Source of the DNA: Ailurus styani
Lineage: Eukaryota; Chordata; Mammalia; Carnivora; Ailuridae
Reading direction: 5' to 3'
DNA length: 64,000 nucleotides
Assembly: GCA_002007465.1 (NCBI GenBank)
Contig: LNAC01000774.1
Location: 547,469-611,468 of the forward strand
The position numbers and the translations under genes are program-made. The notes beneath the pieces were generated by a model. That model worked only from the letters and a program-made list of their open reading frames with translations, did no database searches and was not told the origin of the DNA. This document shows, piece by piece, positions 55,289-64,000 of the stretch (the first letter of the stretch is position 1; each line of letters begins with the position of its first letter).

Positions 55289-55985
55289 CAGTCGTTCTTA
55301 AGTGTGTTCTCAGACCAAAGGCTTCAGAGTTCTCTGGAGAGTTGTAAGAATTTGTTATCTAAATGAGCCAAAGATGGCCTCCAAATATTGGCCCTATATG
55401 TTTTCTTTGTCACAGCAGTACATGACCACTTAGCTCAATAGCCCACTGGCAACAAACTTAATTTTTTACACATTCAATTGTTTTAAACAGAGCCCTAATA
55501 AATGAGCAGACTTTTAGCCATATAGATCCTGCCTGCTTTGCATACCCCATGAAATTGCACAGAACATGTGCTAACTATAGATAAGATAAACCCTGGAGCT
55601 ATAAAGAAGACTCCAAGATGTTGCTGCCCTTCAGAGCTCTATGACCTCGATACTCCCCTCGGGAAGATGAAAAACATCACCTAGACATATGATTCCCTTA
55701 CTGTGTAGTGGTTTCTGAATTGTCTCATGCTGTGAGAGAATTTCCCACATGTGAACATATATAAGTGTCGCCAAAATAAAGCTTGTTTTATGTTATAACA
55801 ATGGTCATATCTATCACATCTGTTCCTCAGTTGACTCCCAGATCCCTGGAACTCACTACAGAATTGCAGACTTCAGGCCCTGCCTCGGGCCTGCTGAATC
55901 AGACACTCTTAGGTGGAGACCAATAAGCTATGTTTTAACAAATGCTTCAGGTGGTTTTTTGAACCCTGAAGTTTGAGAACCACTA
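55289..55985 (+). mobile_element. MER5A (hAT) split by an LTR
   Basis: Left part starts CAGTCGTTCTTAAGTGTG and runs to GAATT at 55,352. The right part resumes GAATTGCAGACTTCAGGCCC, continues CTGCTGAATCAGACACTCTT, and ends GTTTGAGAACCACTA. Together they give a near-complete MER5A with an LTR in the middle. Confidence 0.88.
55353..55860 (+). mobile_element. Solo LTR with 5-bp target duplication inside MER5A
   Basis: A 508-bp insert with TG...CA ends (TGTTATCTAAATG ... CTCACTACA) is flanked by GAATT at 55,348-55,352 and 55,861-55,865. It has a TATA-like CATATATAAG near 55,757 and AATAAA at 55,775-55,780. The 5-bp duplication points to ERVL/MaLR- or ERVK-like integration, not ERV1. I cannot name the subfamily. 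Confidence 0.88.
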
Positions 55986-56955
55986 GCCTTTTACAGGCCA
56001 GGATACCCTTGGTGAGGCCTACAGTTGGTTCCTTAGCATGTGTCCTATTACCTGGTAAGTTTCTGTATTATTAATTTGTTGCTGTGTAACAAATTCCCCT
56101 CAACATTTAGTGGCTTAAAGCCATAAAACATTTATAATCTCATATATAATCTCACAGTTTCTATGGGTTACAAATTCAGAATCAACTTTAGTGGATGGGT
56201 CCGGCACTGGTTCTCATGTGGTTATAGTCAAGATGTTGGTTGGGACCTCAGTCATCTGGGGGCTTGACTAGGAATGTCTGCTTCCAAGATGGCTCCCTCT
56301 CATGGCTGTTGGCAAGACCTCTCCATCCCTTACCATGTGACTATCTCTGTAGGGTTACTTGAATAGCTTAATGACATGGCAACTGGCCTCCCCCAGAGTG
56401 AGAGATCCAAAAGAGAACAAGATAGATGTTGTAGCACCTTTTATAACCCAGCCTCAGAAATCACATTTGCCATTTTCACAGTATTCTATTGGTCATACAA
56501 TTCAGCCTTATTCAGTGTGGGAGAGGGCTTTATAAGGACATGAGTGCCAGGTGGCAGGGGTCATCGAGGGTCATCTTGGAGGCTCACTACCATAGATATT
56601 CTCTCTAAGTCAGAAAGGAAACATTGGCAATATAAGTTTCCCAAATGTCAACCTAAATAAAGAGGTAAATGGAGACAAACTAAAATGACCAGAGATTAAG
56701 TTCATTTGAGAATAGCAGAGGAATTACAATTCGAGAAACCCATGCTGTAAAAGCCACAGGTCAATCTGTTGAGGGTTTGGGGTAGGCTGTATTTATGGGC
56801 AAGGAATGCAAAGAGGAGGAAATCTGGCCAGAGTCTAAGCAGTAAGTTCATTGGCTTGAGGATGTAGAAAGATTCCTGGCAGATGTTCACAGACCAACAG
56901 AAGTCCTGTTCCTCTGTAAATCAGTCACTTTATGTAAATCAGTCTCTTAGTTGTT
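55986..56955. mobile_element. Old LTR-like remnant and flanking DNA
   Basis: From about 56,070 to 56,595 the order TTGCTGTGTAACAAATTCCC, TTTAGTGGCTTAAAGCCATA, CTTTTATAACCCAGCCTCAG and CAGTATTCTATTGGTCATAC resembles an old LTR-class repeat in reverse orientation. The family is not resolved. The remaining bases are unassigned. Confidence 0.45.
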
Positions 56956-57166
56956 CATTTTTTTAAAAAGATTTTATTTATTTATTTGAGACAGAGCACG
57001 CGTGCACACACACACACAGGTGAGGGGCAGAGGAAGAGGGAGAAACAGACTCCCCACTGAGCAGGGAGCCCTGATGCATGGCTCAATGTGAGCTGGAGGC
57101 AGGACTCTGGGGTCATGACCCGAGCTGAAGGCAGACGCTTAACCAACTGAGCCACCCACATGTCTC
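56956..57166 (-). mobile_element. Can-SINE with a CA-rich insert
   Basis: AAAGATTTTATTTATTTATT, CGCGTGCACACACACACACA in the body, and head GAGCCACCCACATGTCTC. The target duplication is CAGTCTCTTAGTTGTT against CAGTCTCTTGGTTCTT. Confidence 0.9.
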
Positions 57167-57268
57167 CAGTCTCTTGGTTCTTGAGTTCCGTTTTTCTGAA
57201 GGCACCTGTATGAGAGTCTCCATTTCATATCCTCCGGTTCCATTTTAAATTGAAATCCTTTCACATAA

Positions 57269-57613
57269 GCATGGCGTGTATCTATACTCAAAGGTGATGC
57301 TTTGCTTCTGTTTGTGCATGCCCATGTTTCATTTGATTGCCAGCCTGGATGGGGAAAAGCAGTGTTATTGACCCTCTCAAAACCCAACATGTAAAAAATT
57401 GTAAATCATGGTAATCCCTCCCATGCTTTACTGATTAATTGCCTACTATACATCTCTGTCAGGATGCCCCACAGCACCTCAAACTTCAACTCCTGGTATA
57501 CCCCTCTAAACCTGTTTTCTTTTATTTCCTTCTTATAGTCAATAGCACCACCATCCGTCCACCTGCCCATGTCAGGAATCTGGGAGTCTCTTTTAATGCC
57601 TGCCTCCTTCATC
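57269..57613 (+). repeat. Left arm of a young 345-bp inverted repeat (probable source copy)
   Basis: The reverse complement of this arm matches 59,824-60,238 base for base apart from one or two C/T differences and an extra 70-nt block in the right arm. The left arm continues smoothly into L2 sequence beyond its right edge (CATCAACTCCTGCTGACTTT at about 57,630), whereas the right arm has no L2 beyond its edge. The left arm is therefore the likelier original. Confidence 0.95.
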
Positions 57614-58408
57614 CCCCAAGGCCTGGTAATCATCAACTCCTGCTGACTTTACCTCCCAAATAGCTCTTGAACAGCTCCACTTCCTTTCTTTACCACCACA
57701 ATGCTTTTCTCTCAACAGCACTGATGTTAGAACTGCTGGCTGGTCTCCCTGCTTTCTCTGTGGAATAGTTTAGAGGTGGGACAGACGGGAGGCAGGGAGA
57801 CCAGCTGGAGGTTGTAGTGTCAGTCCTAATGAGAGAAAAAAGTGGTGGTGGTGAAGAAGAGAAGTGAACCAATTTGAGTGATTTTTCTAAAGCATTCTCT
57901 TCCTTAGACCCCCTAAGTAACTCCCCTTTGTTCTCAATGTCCCAACTCCAAGTATGCCTGCAAGGTCTTCATGACCTGGTGTGGTGTATATCACCAATTT
58001 ACTCTCTCGCAACTATATTCAGTCAGTCTGAACTTCCTTCAGACTCACGAATGCCTATTTCTAATCACCACCATACCTGTTTTATTCGTTTTCCCCTCCA
58101 TCTGAAATGTCTTTTCCTTCATCCTATTCACTTGTGAAACTTTTATGTGTCCTTCAGGGTTTGGTTTATATGGTCCCTTTCTGGGAGGTCTTTTCCGACT
58201 CCTGCATTTGGGGTAGTAGATTCTCTGTGGTCTCCCTCAGTACCCTATGGTTAACTCATCATTGCATGGACCAATATTGAGGTGATGATTTAAAATCTTT
58301 CTCCCACTAAATTACATAGCACCTGAGGCAGGGACTGTGTCCTCCAAACTGTTGTATGCCCAGTCCTGTCCCTGGTTCAGCACTTGATTGATTTGTTGAA
58401 TGGATGCT
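57425..58408 (+). mobile_element. L2 LINE, ORF2 part to 3' end
   Basis: L2 in sense orientation: CACCTCAAACTTCAACTCCT, AGCACCACCATCCGTCCACC, CATCAACTCCTGCTGACTTT, GCTGGTCTCCCTGC, CAAGGTCTTCATGACCTGGT, CATCTGAAATGTCTTTTCC, and the 3' terminus GAGGCAGGGACTGTG...GATTTGTTGAATGG. A short inverted copy of its own sequence sits at about 57,785-57,865. Coding frames are destroyed. Confidence 0.82.
57785..57866 (-). repeat. Foldback copy of adjacent L2 sequence
   Basis: GCAGGGAGACCAGC (57,793-57,806) is the exact reverse complement of GCTGGTCTCCCTGC (about 57,736-57,749), and weaker similarity extends over about 80 bp on each side. L2 in sense orientation resumes after it (TTGAGTGATTTTTCTAAAGC). It is an old, diverged inverted duplication within the element. 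Confidence 0.65.
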
Positions 58409-58574
58409 TTTGTATTTATCAGTTAACCTATCTTTTGCTTGTACTCTCAGTGGAGGATTGTCTCCTTTGATCGATGGCTCATTATTTGCTTTTACATTTT
58501 CCATCCTCCCTTTATCCCTCTTGCCCCTGTACCTCCACTGCTTTCCCACTTCCTTTCTTCTCTTCATCCTTTCT

Positions 58575-58788
58575 TTTTTTTTTTTTAAAGATTTTATTTA
58601 TTTATTTGACACAGAGAGAGAGAGAGAGAGATTACAAGTAGGCAGAGAGGCAGGCAGAGAGACAGGGAGAGGAGGAAGCAGGCTCCCCGCTGAGCAGAGA
58701 GTCCGAAGCGGGCCTCCATCCTAGGAAGCTGAGATCATGACCTGAGCCGAAAGCAGAGGCTTTAACCCACTGAGCCACCCAGGCGCCC
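58575..58788 (-). mobile_element. Can-SINE
   Basis: T-run, AAAGATTTTATTTATTTATT, body AGGCAGAGAGGCAGGCAGAG and head GAGCCACCCAGGCGCCC. Perfect 10-bp target duplication CATCCTTTCT at 58,565-58,574 and 58,789-58,798. Low divergence marks it as young. Confidence 0.96.
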
Positions 58789-58798
58789 CATCCTTTCT

Positions 58799-59481
58799 GA
58801 AATACGCATTGAGCCCCTGCTGTATTCCAATAAGTGGTCTTGTAAATTCTCTCTGCCATTTTGTCTCACCTTCTGCACTAGAGTTCTCCATTTGCTACTT
58901 TTCTATTTTTACCAAGAATGTGGCTGATTTGGGGGGAATCCTTCTTACCTATGTCTGTCCCTGCACTAAGTATAGCAGAAAACAAGGCTTTGTGTGGAAT
59001 CAGAGATGTGCTGCCTTTGATGCATGCTGATGCACGTGTCTTGCTTTATCTTTTTACTTAAACATATAAATATATCTCAGTGAACGATCTACTACTAGGC
59101 GCCTTCTAGAAGACTGAACTTGTGAAGAAAAGGATACTAAAGCTCTCTGCAGAGCTTCACAGTATGTGCATAGATGTTAATGTGTCTGGCTGTCGCCAAC
59201 ATCACAAATTATGGAGACTTAGGTGACAGTGGGGTGCCGGTAAAGGGACTCTGAAAAAAATAATCTCTGATTTATAGCATTTGTCAGTTTGCGTGGTATA
59301 AATATCCCTACCATGGTTGATTTCAAGCTACCCATAGAACATCGTTGAACATGGAGTTGGGAAGTGATGGGTAGAAGCGACTCTTGCTGACTGGAACAAG
59401 CCGGCCCAGCACATCACAGCTGTACTGTGGGCACAGGCTTCTGGAAAGGGGATGCTAGGCAGCTATTGTTAGTTTGACCAG
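58799..59481. other. Unassigned DNA between the inverted repeat arms
   Basis: No gene is recognised. It is part of the 2.2-kb spacer of the inverted duplication. The short ORF at 58,809-59,030 has no known domain. Confidence 0.45.
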
Positions 59482-59497
59482 CACCTTGCTCTCTCTT

Positions 59498-59691
59498 TTT
59501 TTTTCTTTTTAATTTTATTTATTTGACAGAGAGAGAGAACACAAGGAGGCAGAGAGGCAGGCAGAGAGAGAGGAGGAAGCAGGCTCCCCGCCGAGCAGAG
59601 AGCCCGATGCGGGCCTCGATCCCAGGACCCTGAGATCATGACCGGAGCCGGAGGCAGAGGCTTTAACCCACTGAGCCACCCAGGCGCCCCT
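59498..59691 (-). mobile_element. Can-SINE
   Basis: TTTTAATTTTATTTATTTGA, body AGGCAGAGAGGCAGGCAGAG, GATCCCAGGACCCTGAGATC and head GAGCCACCCAGGCGCCCC. The target duplication is CACCTTGCTCTCTCTT (59,482-59,497) against CACCTTGCCCTCTCTT (59,692-59,707). Young copy. Confidence 0.96.
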
Positions 59692-59823
59692 CACCTTGCC
59701 CTCTCTTCTGAAACTTGCCCTCCCCTCCCCAGCAGTGTTGTCAGTTGGATTATTCTGATGGGACTGAAAGTGCTCAACTCAAACTGGGCCAAACAAAAAA
59801 GTACTTTAGGATACTTTTTTGGC

Positions 59824-60238
59824 GATGAAGGAGGCAGGCATTAAAAGAGACTCCCAGATCCCTGACATGGGCAGGTGGACGGATGGTGGTGCTATTGACT
59901 ATAAGAAGGAAATAAAAGAAAANCCAGATTCCTGACATGGGCAGGTGGATGGATGGTGGTGCTATTGACTATAAGAAGGAAATAAAAGAAAACAGGTTTA
60001 GAGGGGTATACCAGGAGTTGAAGTTTGAGGTGCTGTGGGGCATCCTGACAGAGATGTATAGTAGGCAATTAATCAGTAAAGCATGGGAGGGATTACCATG
60101 ATTTACAATTTTTTACATGTTGGGTTTTGAGAGGGTCAATAACACTGCTTTTCCCCATCCAGGCTGGCAATCAAATGAAACATGGGCATGCACAAACAGA
60201 AGCAAAGCATCACCTTTGAGTATAGATACACGCCATGC
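59824..60238 (-). repeat. Right arm of the inverted repeat, with an N-joined duplication
   Basis: This is the reverse complement of 57,269-57,613. Inside it a 69-bp block is present twice, 59,854-59,922 and 59,924-59,992, with a single N at 59,923 between them and two C/T mismatches. Removing one block plus the N gives exactly 345 bp, the length of the left arm. The ORF at 60,113-60,328 is translation of this repeat. Confidence 0.95.
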
Positions 60239-60639
60239 ATGGTATTTATGATAATTTAGATTAGGAATTTGACTGATTTCATGGACAGAGATGTAGATCA
60301 GGAATGACAGTGGCCATTTCCTTTCCATGGACTTCGAATAGAAAAATCCATCTGTAGCAAGAGAGAAGCAGCAACAAGATATATGAAGAAGGGAGTGACT
60401 GGGTTTCTATAGCTCGTTAGTATCTGAGATGAGGAGTACCTCTGTGTATGGATATGAGAGACTGCCTGACCCTACCTTACCTTTGCTTAAGCTAGATAGT
60501 GCCATGTTGAAGATACAGATGTTAATAGTACAAAGGATCTGGCTGAAAAACAACTATTATGCCTTTCTTTTCTGTGTTCATTCTCCCCACTATCTGTTTA
60601 GAAATTAACATCTAAAATCATAAATTTTTTATTATAGGG
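60239..60639. other. Single-copy-like DNA before the retrocopy
   Basis: AT-rich sequence with no recognised gene or repeat between the inverted repeat arm and the 3' end of the STK26 retrocopy. Confidence 0.45.
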
Positions 60640-62051
60640 TTTTTAAAAGAATTTATATATTTATTTTTAAACTCCACCAAAATACCGGAGTGCATTTCAC
60701 CTAGAAATGGTTCAGAGAACTAGTAACTCTAATAATGAATAAGCAATACAATTCCTATCCATGATGCAGCTGTGTTGTAAAGTTTCAAATAATAAAAAAA
60801 AGATTTTCATATAATCAATTTATAAATTTGTTGCTTTTACTTTTACAAAAAATATTCATTTAATCCATAATATGAGTTGCAAAATTATTTCTGGATCTCT
60901 ATAAACTGTAATTGATTTTCAGTTACATAGCAGGTGATTTTAACTGAGCCATTACTTCAAAATACAATGTGTTAAAAGTAGTTGTTACAGTACAGGCACA
61001 AATGAAAAGAAATTTCTTGGCATAGGACATGACTACAACTTATTCAAGTATCCATATTATTACAGAAAAAGAGGAGGTAATGGCCCTTTGATAAAAAACT
61101 GTGTTCTTTACTTGAAGAACATCTTTCTTCTGATATTTGGCAATTATTCAGATTTTTAAAGATGACTTCTGTGCAAAAACAAAACTGTACAGATCCAAAT
61201 AATAAAACATTAATTATCAAAACTAATTAATATCAATAATTCTACAACTACTGAAATGTAGGCCTAGTTTGGGACTTAGGCCGGCATAAAATATATACAG
61301 GGCTTAAAAGAGAAAAGGTATTACTCACGTAACAGTACCATAACTGAAAATTAACTGTATGGCCTAACTTAACTTTGTAGGAGCAGAGATCAGCCTGTAC
61401 TATGGTTATTTTCATATGAACTAGAAAATGCTTGCTTCAATAGCCTTTCAAAAATGAACATATGATGCTTATGTACTAGATGATTATAGAAAACGAAAAT
61501 GTATAAATGGTTTATAGGACATTTTATTCCCATGACCAAAATATGCTGGTGTGAGTTATATTCATTCCTGTTGATCAGGTATTTAATTACATGATTTTCA
61601 GCTTTGTTTAAGCTCTCCAAATCCAAGCATATAATATGCAATATGGGTTGAGGGTTTTAAAAATAAAGCCTGACTAATTCCCCTAGTAGTCAAAACCCAT
61701 CCAAGGCTAATTAGTATTGCTTTAAATTTCCAGCCATGTCAAATAGGGTTAATTGCCTCTTTTAAAAGAGAAGGTAAATACTTCACACCAAGAGCTACCT
61801 CTGTTGCCTATAAATATTTCAAACATATGGCTCTCAAATATGATCGTCACTGAGCTGCCCGAAAGATCGTCCCAACTTGGTGAAAGAGTCAATACTTCTC
61901 CAGGTTTCATTTCCAAGAGCTTATGAAAAGCCTTGTTTTAAGAAGGTATGACTTGTTTCCACCTCCCCAGCAATAGTCACTTTTAGCCTGAAGTGACTCT
62001 GGCGGGTTTCTCTGGTTCCATTTGCAATAGAAGCCAATAATAAGAAGTTCC
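60640..62051 (-). pseudogene. 3' UTR portion of the STK26 retrocopy
   Basis: The region continues collinearly from the former stop codon as AT-rich sequence resembling the long STK26 3' UTR, and ends just past an AATAAA on the minus strand (60,660-60,665). Beyond it there is only a short, decayed T/A-rich stretch on the plus strand (about 60,625-60,650), so any poly(A) tail has eroded. Short ORFs here (for example 61,390-61,641) are chance frames in UTR. The copy is therefore near full length at its 3' end. Confidence 0.8.
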
Positions 62052-62474
62052 TTTGGGGGATTCATGTGCTGAGCACTTTCAAAAATTTTCAATTAATATC
62101 TTCAGTATTTTATCTGTAATGCCAGGACAGGCAGTTTCTGCCACAGCAATACTGTTCTCGAGTTCTTCAATTGCCTGATTCCTGCTAGAGTTATCCTCAT
62201 CCCGCCGTTTAAGTTGAGCAAATGCCAGTGCGATTATCATAGACAAACGGCTCAGGGTTTGCACAGGATTTTCTCTGCCCCATCTTGTGGTTTCTTTGGA
62301 TTGGGCTTTCTTTCACATGGTGGTAAAGCTCCATTCAGGAGGAGTATTATTTTCTCTGCTGGCGGATTCCAAACCAGAGCCCTCAGAATCAATTTCATCA
62401 TCAGTGTCCCCTTCTGCCTTCCATCTCTTAATCAAGCTGTCTATCAATTTGGTCAGATAAGAAGTCTTCATCGA

Positions 62475-62680
62475 GGGGCGCCTGGGTGGCTCCGTCATTA
62501 AGTGTCTGCCTTCTTCTTAGGTCATGATCTCAGAGTCCTGGGATCGAGACCCATGTTGGTCTCCCTGCTCAGCGGGGAGCCTGCTTCTCCTTCTCCACTC
62601 TGTTCATGCTCTCTCTCACTATCTCTGTTGCTATCTCTGTCTCTTTCTCTCTCTCAAATAAGTAAATAAAAATCTTTAAA
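62475..62680 (+). mobile_element. Can-SINE inserted between kinase domain and C-terminal tail of the retrocopy
   Basis: Plus-oriented Can-SINE with the GGGGCGCCTGGGTGGCTC head and a tail of AAATAAGTAAATAAA. An imperfect target duplication (AGAAGTCTTC at about 62,460 against AGAAAGTCTT at 62,681-62,690) flanks it. It separates the kinase-domain end (KHKFIVKK) from the KTSYLT segment of the STK26 retrocopy. Confidence 0.93.
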
Positions 62681-63406
62681 AGAAAGTCTTTGAATTTTTT
62701 TAACAATGAATTTGTGTTTCAGAAATTCTTTAGCTGTGGGACGAAATGATTGATCTTTGTTTAGGCAAGCATCAATATACTCCTTAAAGGACTTAGTAAA
62801 GTCTCCAACAAGAGTTGGAGGATTGTTTTTTGGAATAAGATCCAGAATTCTCATTAGATGCATTTCAGAGTTAGGTTGCCCTCCCTTGGCTAGTTCAATA
62901 GCAGTAATTCCCAATGACCGAATAGCAGCTTTTGAGTCATGAGCCTCCTGTTGAGTAACTTCAGGAGCCCTCCAAAATGGTGTTCCCGCCAAGGTAGTCC
63001 TTTTCATCTGTGTATCTCTCAGCTGGCAGTAACTCCAAAGCCAGCAAGTTTAACAATTCCTTGTTCTGACAGCAAGACATTGGCAGCTTTTATGTCTCCG
63101 TGAATTTTCCTTTTTGAATGCAGATAGTCCAGACCTTTCAACATTTCCTTTAGCGTGGTAGCCATCTGGAACTTCTCAAATGGACCCAGCGCTGAACCAC
63201 CACCACCCAGGTATTCCATTATTATCTGTAATTTTGAACGCTTTAAATAGGATCCGTAGTATTTTGTTACATATGAGCTGTCACACTGACTCAAAACAGT
63301 TACTTGCTGAATGTCTTCAGTTTCATCTTCGGCTTCCTCAAGGTCTATGATTTTAATAGCAACCACTTGCTGGGTACGGTTATCAGTTCCTTTGTAAACT
63401 TCTCCA

Positions 63407-63615
63407 GGGCGCCTGGGTGGCTCAGTGGGTTAAAGCCTCTGCCTTCGACTCAGGTCATGATCTCAGGGTCCTGGGATCGAGCCCTGCATCTAGCCCGGCA
63501 TCAGGCTCTGTGCTCAGCGGGGAGCCTGCTTCCTCCTCTCTCTCTGCCTGCTTGTGATTCCTCTCTCTCTGTCAAATAAATAAAGTCTTGAAAGAAAGAA
63601 GGAGAGAAAGAAAAC
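63407..63615 (+). mobile_element. Can-SINE inserted in the retrocopy kinase N-lobe
   Basis: A young carnivore tRNA-Lys-derived SINE: GCGCCTGGGTGGCTCAGT head, B-box-like GGGATCGAGCCC, CT-rich body, and an AATAAA-containing A-rich tail. It is flanked by a perfect 11-bp target duplication, AAACTTCTCCA, at 63,396-63,406 and 63,616-63,626. It splits the STK26 retrocopy between the glycine-rich loop and the VAIK motif, so it inserted after the retrocopy formed. Low divergence from the general Can-SINE pattern suggests a recent insertion. Confidence 0.95.
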
Positions 63616-63730
63616 AAACTTCTCCAAAGGAGGCTTTCCCAACGTGTTCTACTGTTGTGAATAGTGCCTCTGGATCGGCTGTATTATTCTGCATCCCGGG
63701 ATCTTGGACAGCCTCTGGCAAGCGGGTCAG

Positions 63731-64000
63731 GAAGGCGACCGCAGTTGCTCACTACTCCTGCTGCTCCCTGGGCTCCGATTCGCTCCTCCTGGGGCACGAG
63801 GGGGGGTGGGGGGGTGGGGGGTGTAGCTCGGCGGCCCTCCCAGGCTGTCCCGCTCGGAACACACAGAAGTGGGACGGACGGTTCGCGGTGTGGCTGTCCG
63901 GGACTCTGTCTTTCTGATAGACTCAGTCTATCCGCTGCGGCTGCTGCTCGCGCTGCAGGAGGGGCGCTGTGTATGACCGTGGCCCTGAACTGGGCTCGAC
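63731..64000 (-). pseudogene. 5' UTR portion of the STK26 retrocopy
   Basis: The GC- and CpG-rich tract just upstream (minus strand) of the lost start codon is much richer in CpG than the surrounding AT-rich DNA. The simplest reading is that it is the copied 5' UTR of the parent, which starts in a CpG-island promoter. It contains a C-rich run on the minus strand (G-run on plus, about 63,799-63,822). No 5' end or target-site duplication is visible, so the copy probably continues beyond the window. Assignment as UTR is by position and composition, not by recognised sequence. Confidence 0.6.

Larger units (their letters stand above)
60640..64000 (-). pseudogene. STK26P: Processed pseudogene (retrocopy) of STK26/MST4 kinase
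   Basis: Translation of the minus strand follows the serine/threonine kinase STK26 (MST4, GCKIII subfamily of Ste20 kinases) from its N-terminus (VQDPGMQNN at about 63,690-63,710) through the kinase domain to the C-terminal dimerisation region (RNQAIEELENSIAVAE, about 62,140-62,190). No introns interrupt it. Positions 62,052-63,730 are the coding equivalent; removing two Can-SINEs and their target duplications leaves about 1,243 nt, against 1,251 nt for a 416-residue parent. The start codon is CTG, HRD is HGD and DFG is GFG, while the VAIK lysine and APE remain. A one-base loss near 63,030 shifts frame, about five codons are missing near 63,180, an in-frame TGA lies at 62,079-62,081, and the native stop reads AAA. 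The parent acts in STRIPAK/CCM3 signalling; this copy cannot make an active kinase. It may run past the window end. STK24 and STK25 fit less well. Confidence 0.95.

Noticed and set aside
60640..64000. Intact single-exon kinase gene
   Set aside because: Start codon loss, HGD and GFG changes, frameshifts, a premature stop and two SINE insertions exclude it.
1..64000. CRISPR array, prokaryotic operon or phage system
   Set aside because: Dispersed mammalian SINEs, LINEs and LTRs and the absence of dense coding sequence show this is vertebrate nuclear DNA; no regular short repeat-spacer pattern is present.

Overview
This is mammalian nuclear DNA, almost certainly from a carnivoran. It carries about twenty copies of the tRNA-Lys-derived Can-SINE (SINEC), whose head reads GCGCCTGGGTGGCTCAGT. 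It also carries a 3' fragment of a carnivore-type young LINE-1 and many old mammalian repeats (L2, MIR, MLT1, MER5A, MER20, Tigger). The form of the SINE body and the low divergence of many copies fit a caniform such as a mustelid, but the species cannot be fixed from this window alone. Nothing bacterial, no CRISPR array and no intact long protein-coding gene is present. The window looks intergenic or intronic.

Layout. Positions 1-17 kb are AT-rich single-copy-like DNA with sparse old repeats and one short GC-rich block at 9,055-9,180 that looks like a 126-nt internal coding exon. Positions 17-30 kb are transposon-dense: an old L1 split by an LTR, a MIR split by a Tigger element and an LTR that itself holds a SINE, and a stack of LTR-like pieces at 26.5-29.6 kb. 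A compact CpG island lies at about 33,575-33,950 and is the best promoter candidate. Positions 37-52 kb hold L2, MLT1, MER5A and Can-SINE insertions, a solo LTR with a 4-bp target duplication, and a long GA repeat. At 55.3-56.0 kb an LTR with a 5-bp target duplication sits inside a MER5A. Positions 57.2-60.2 kb contain a young, nearly identical inverted duplication of about 345 bp, anchored in an L2 that also carries a smaller old foldback.

The last 3.4 kb hold the clearest gene-derived feature: an intronless, minus-strand retrocopy of the kinase gene STK26 (MST4). It includes 5' UTR, full coding length and 3' UTR to the polyadenylation signal. It is broken by loss of the start codon, frameshifts, catalytic-residue changes and two Can-SINE insertions.

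Two single N bases (30,594 and 59,923) each lie exactly between two nearly identical 64-69 bp copies. This is the pattern of an overlap left uncollapsed at an assembly join. No set of genes working together can be described here; apart from the candidate exon and CpG island, the content is the history of mobile element insertion.
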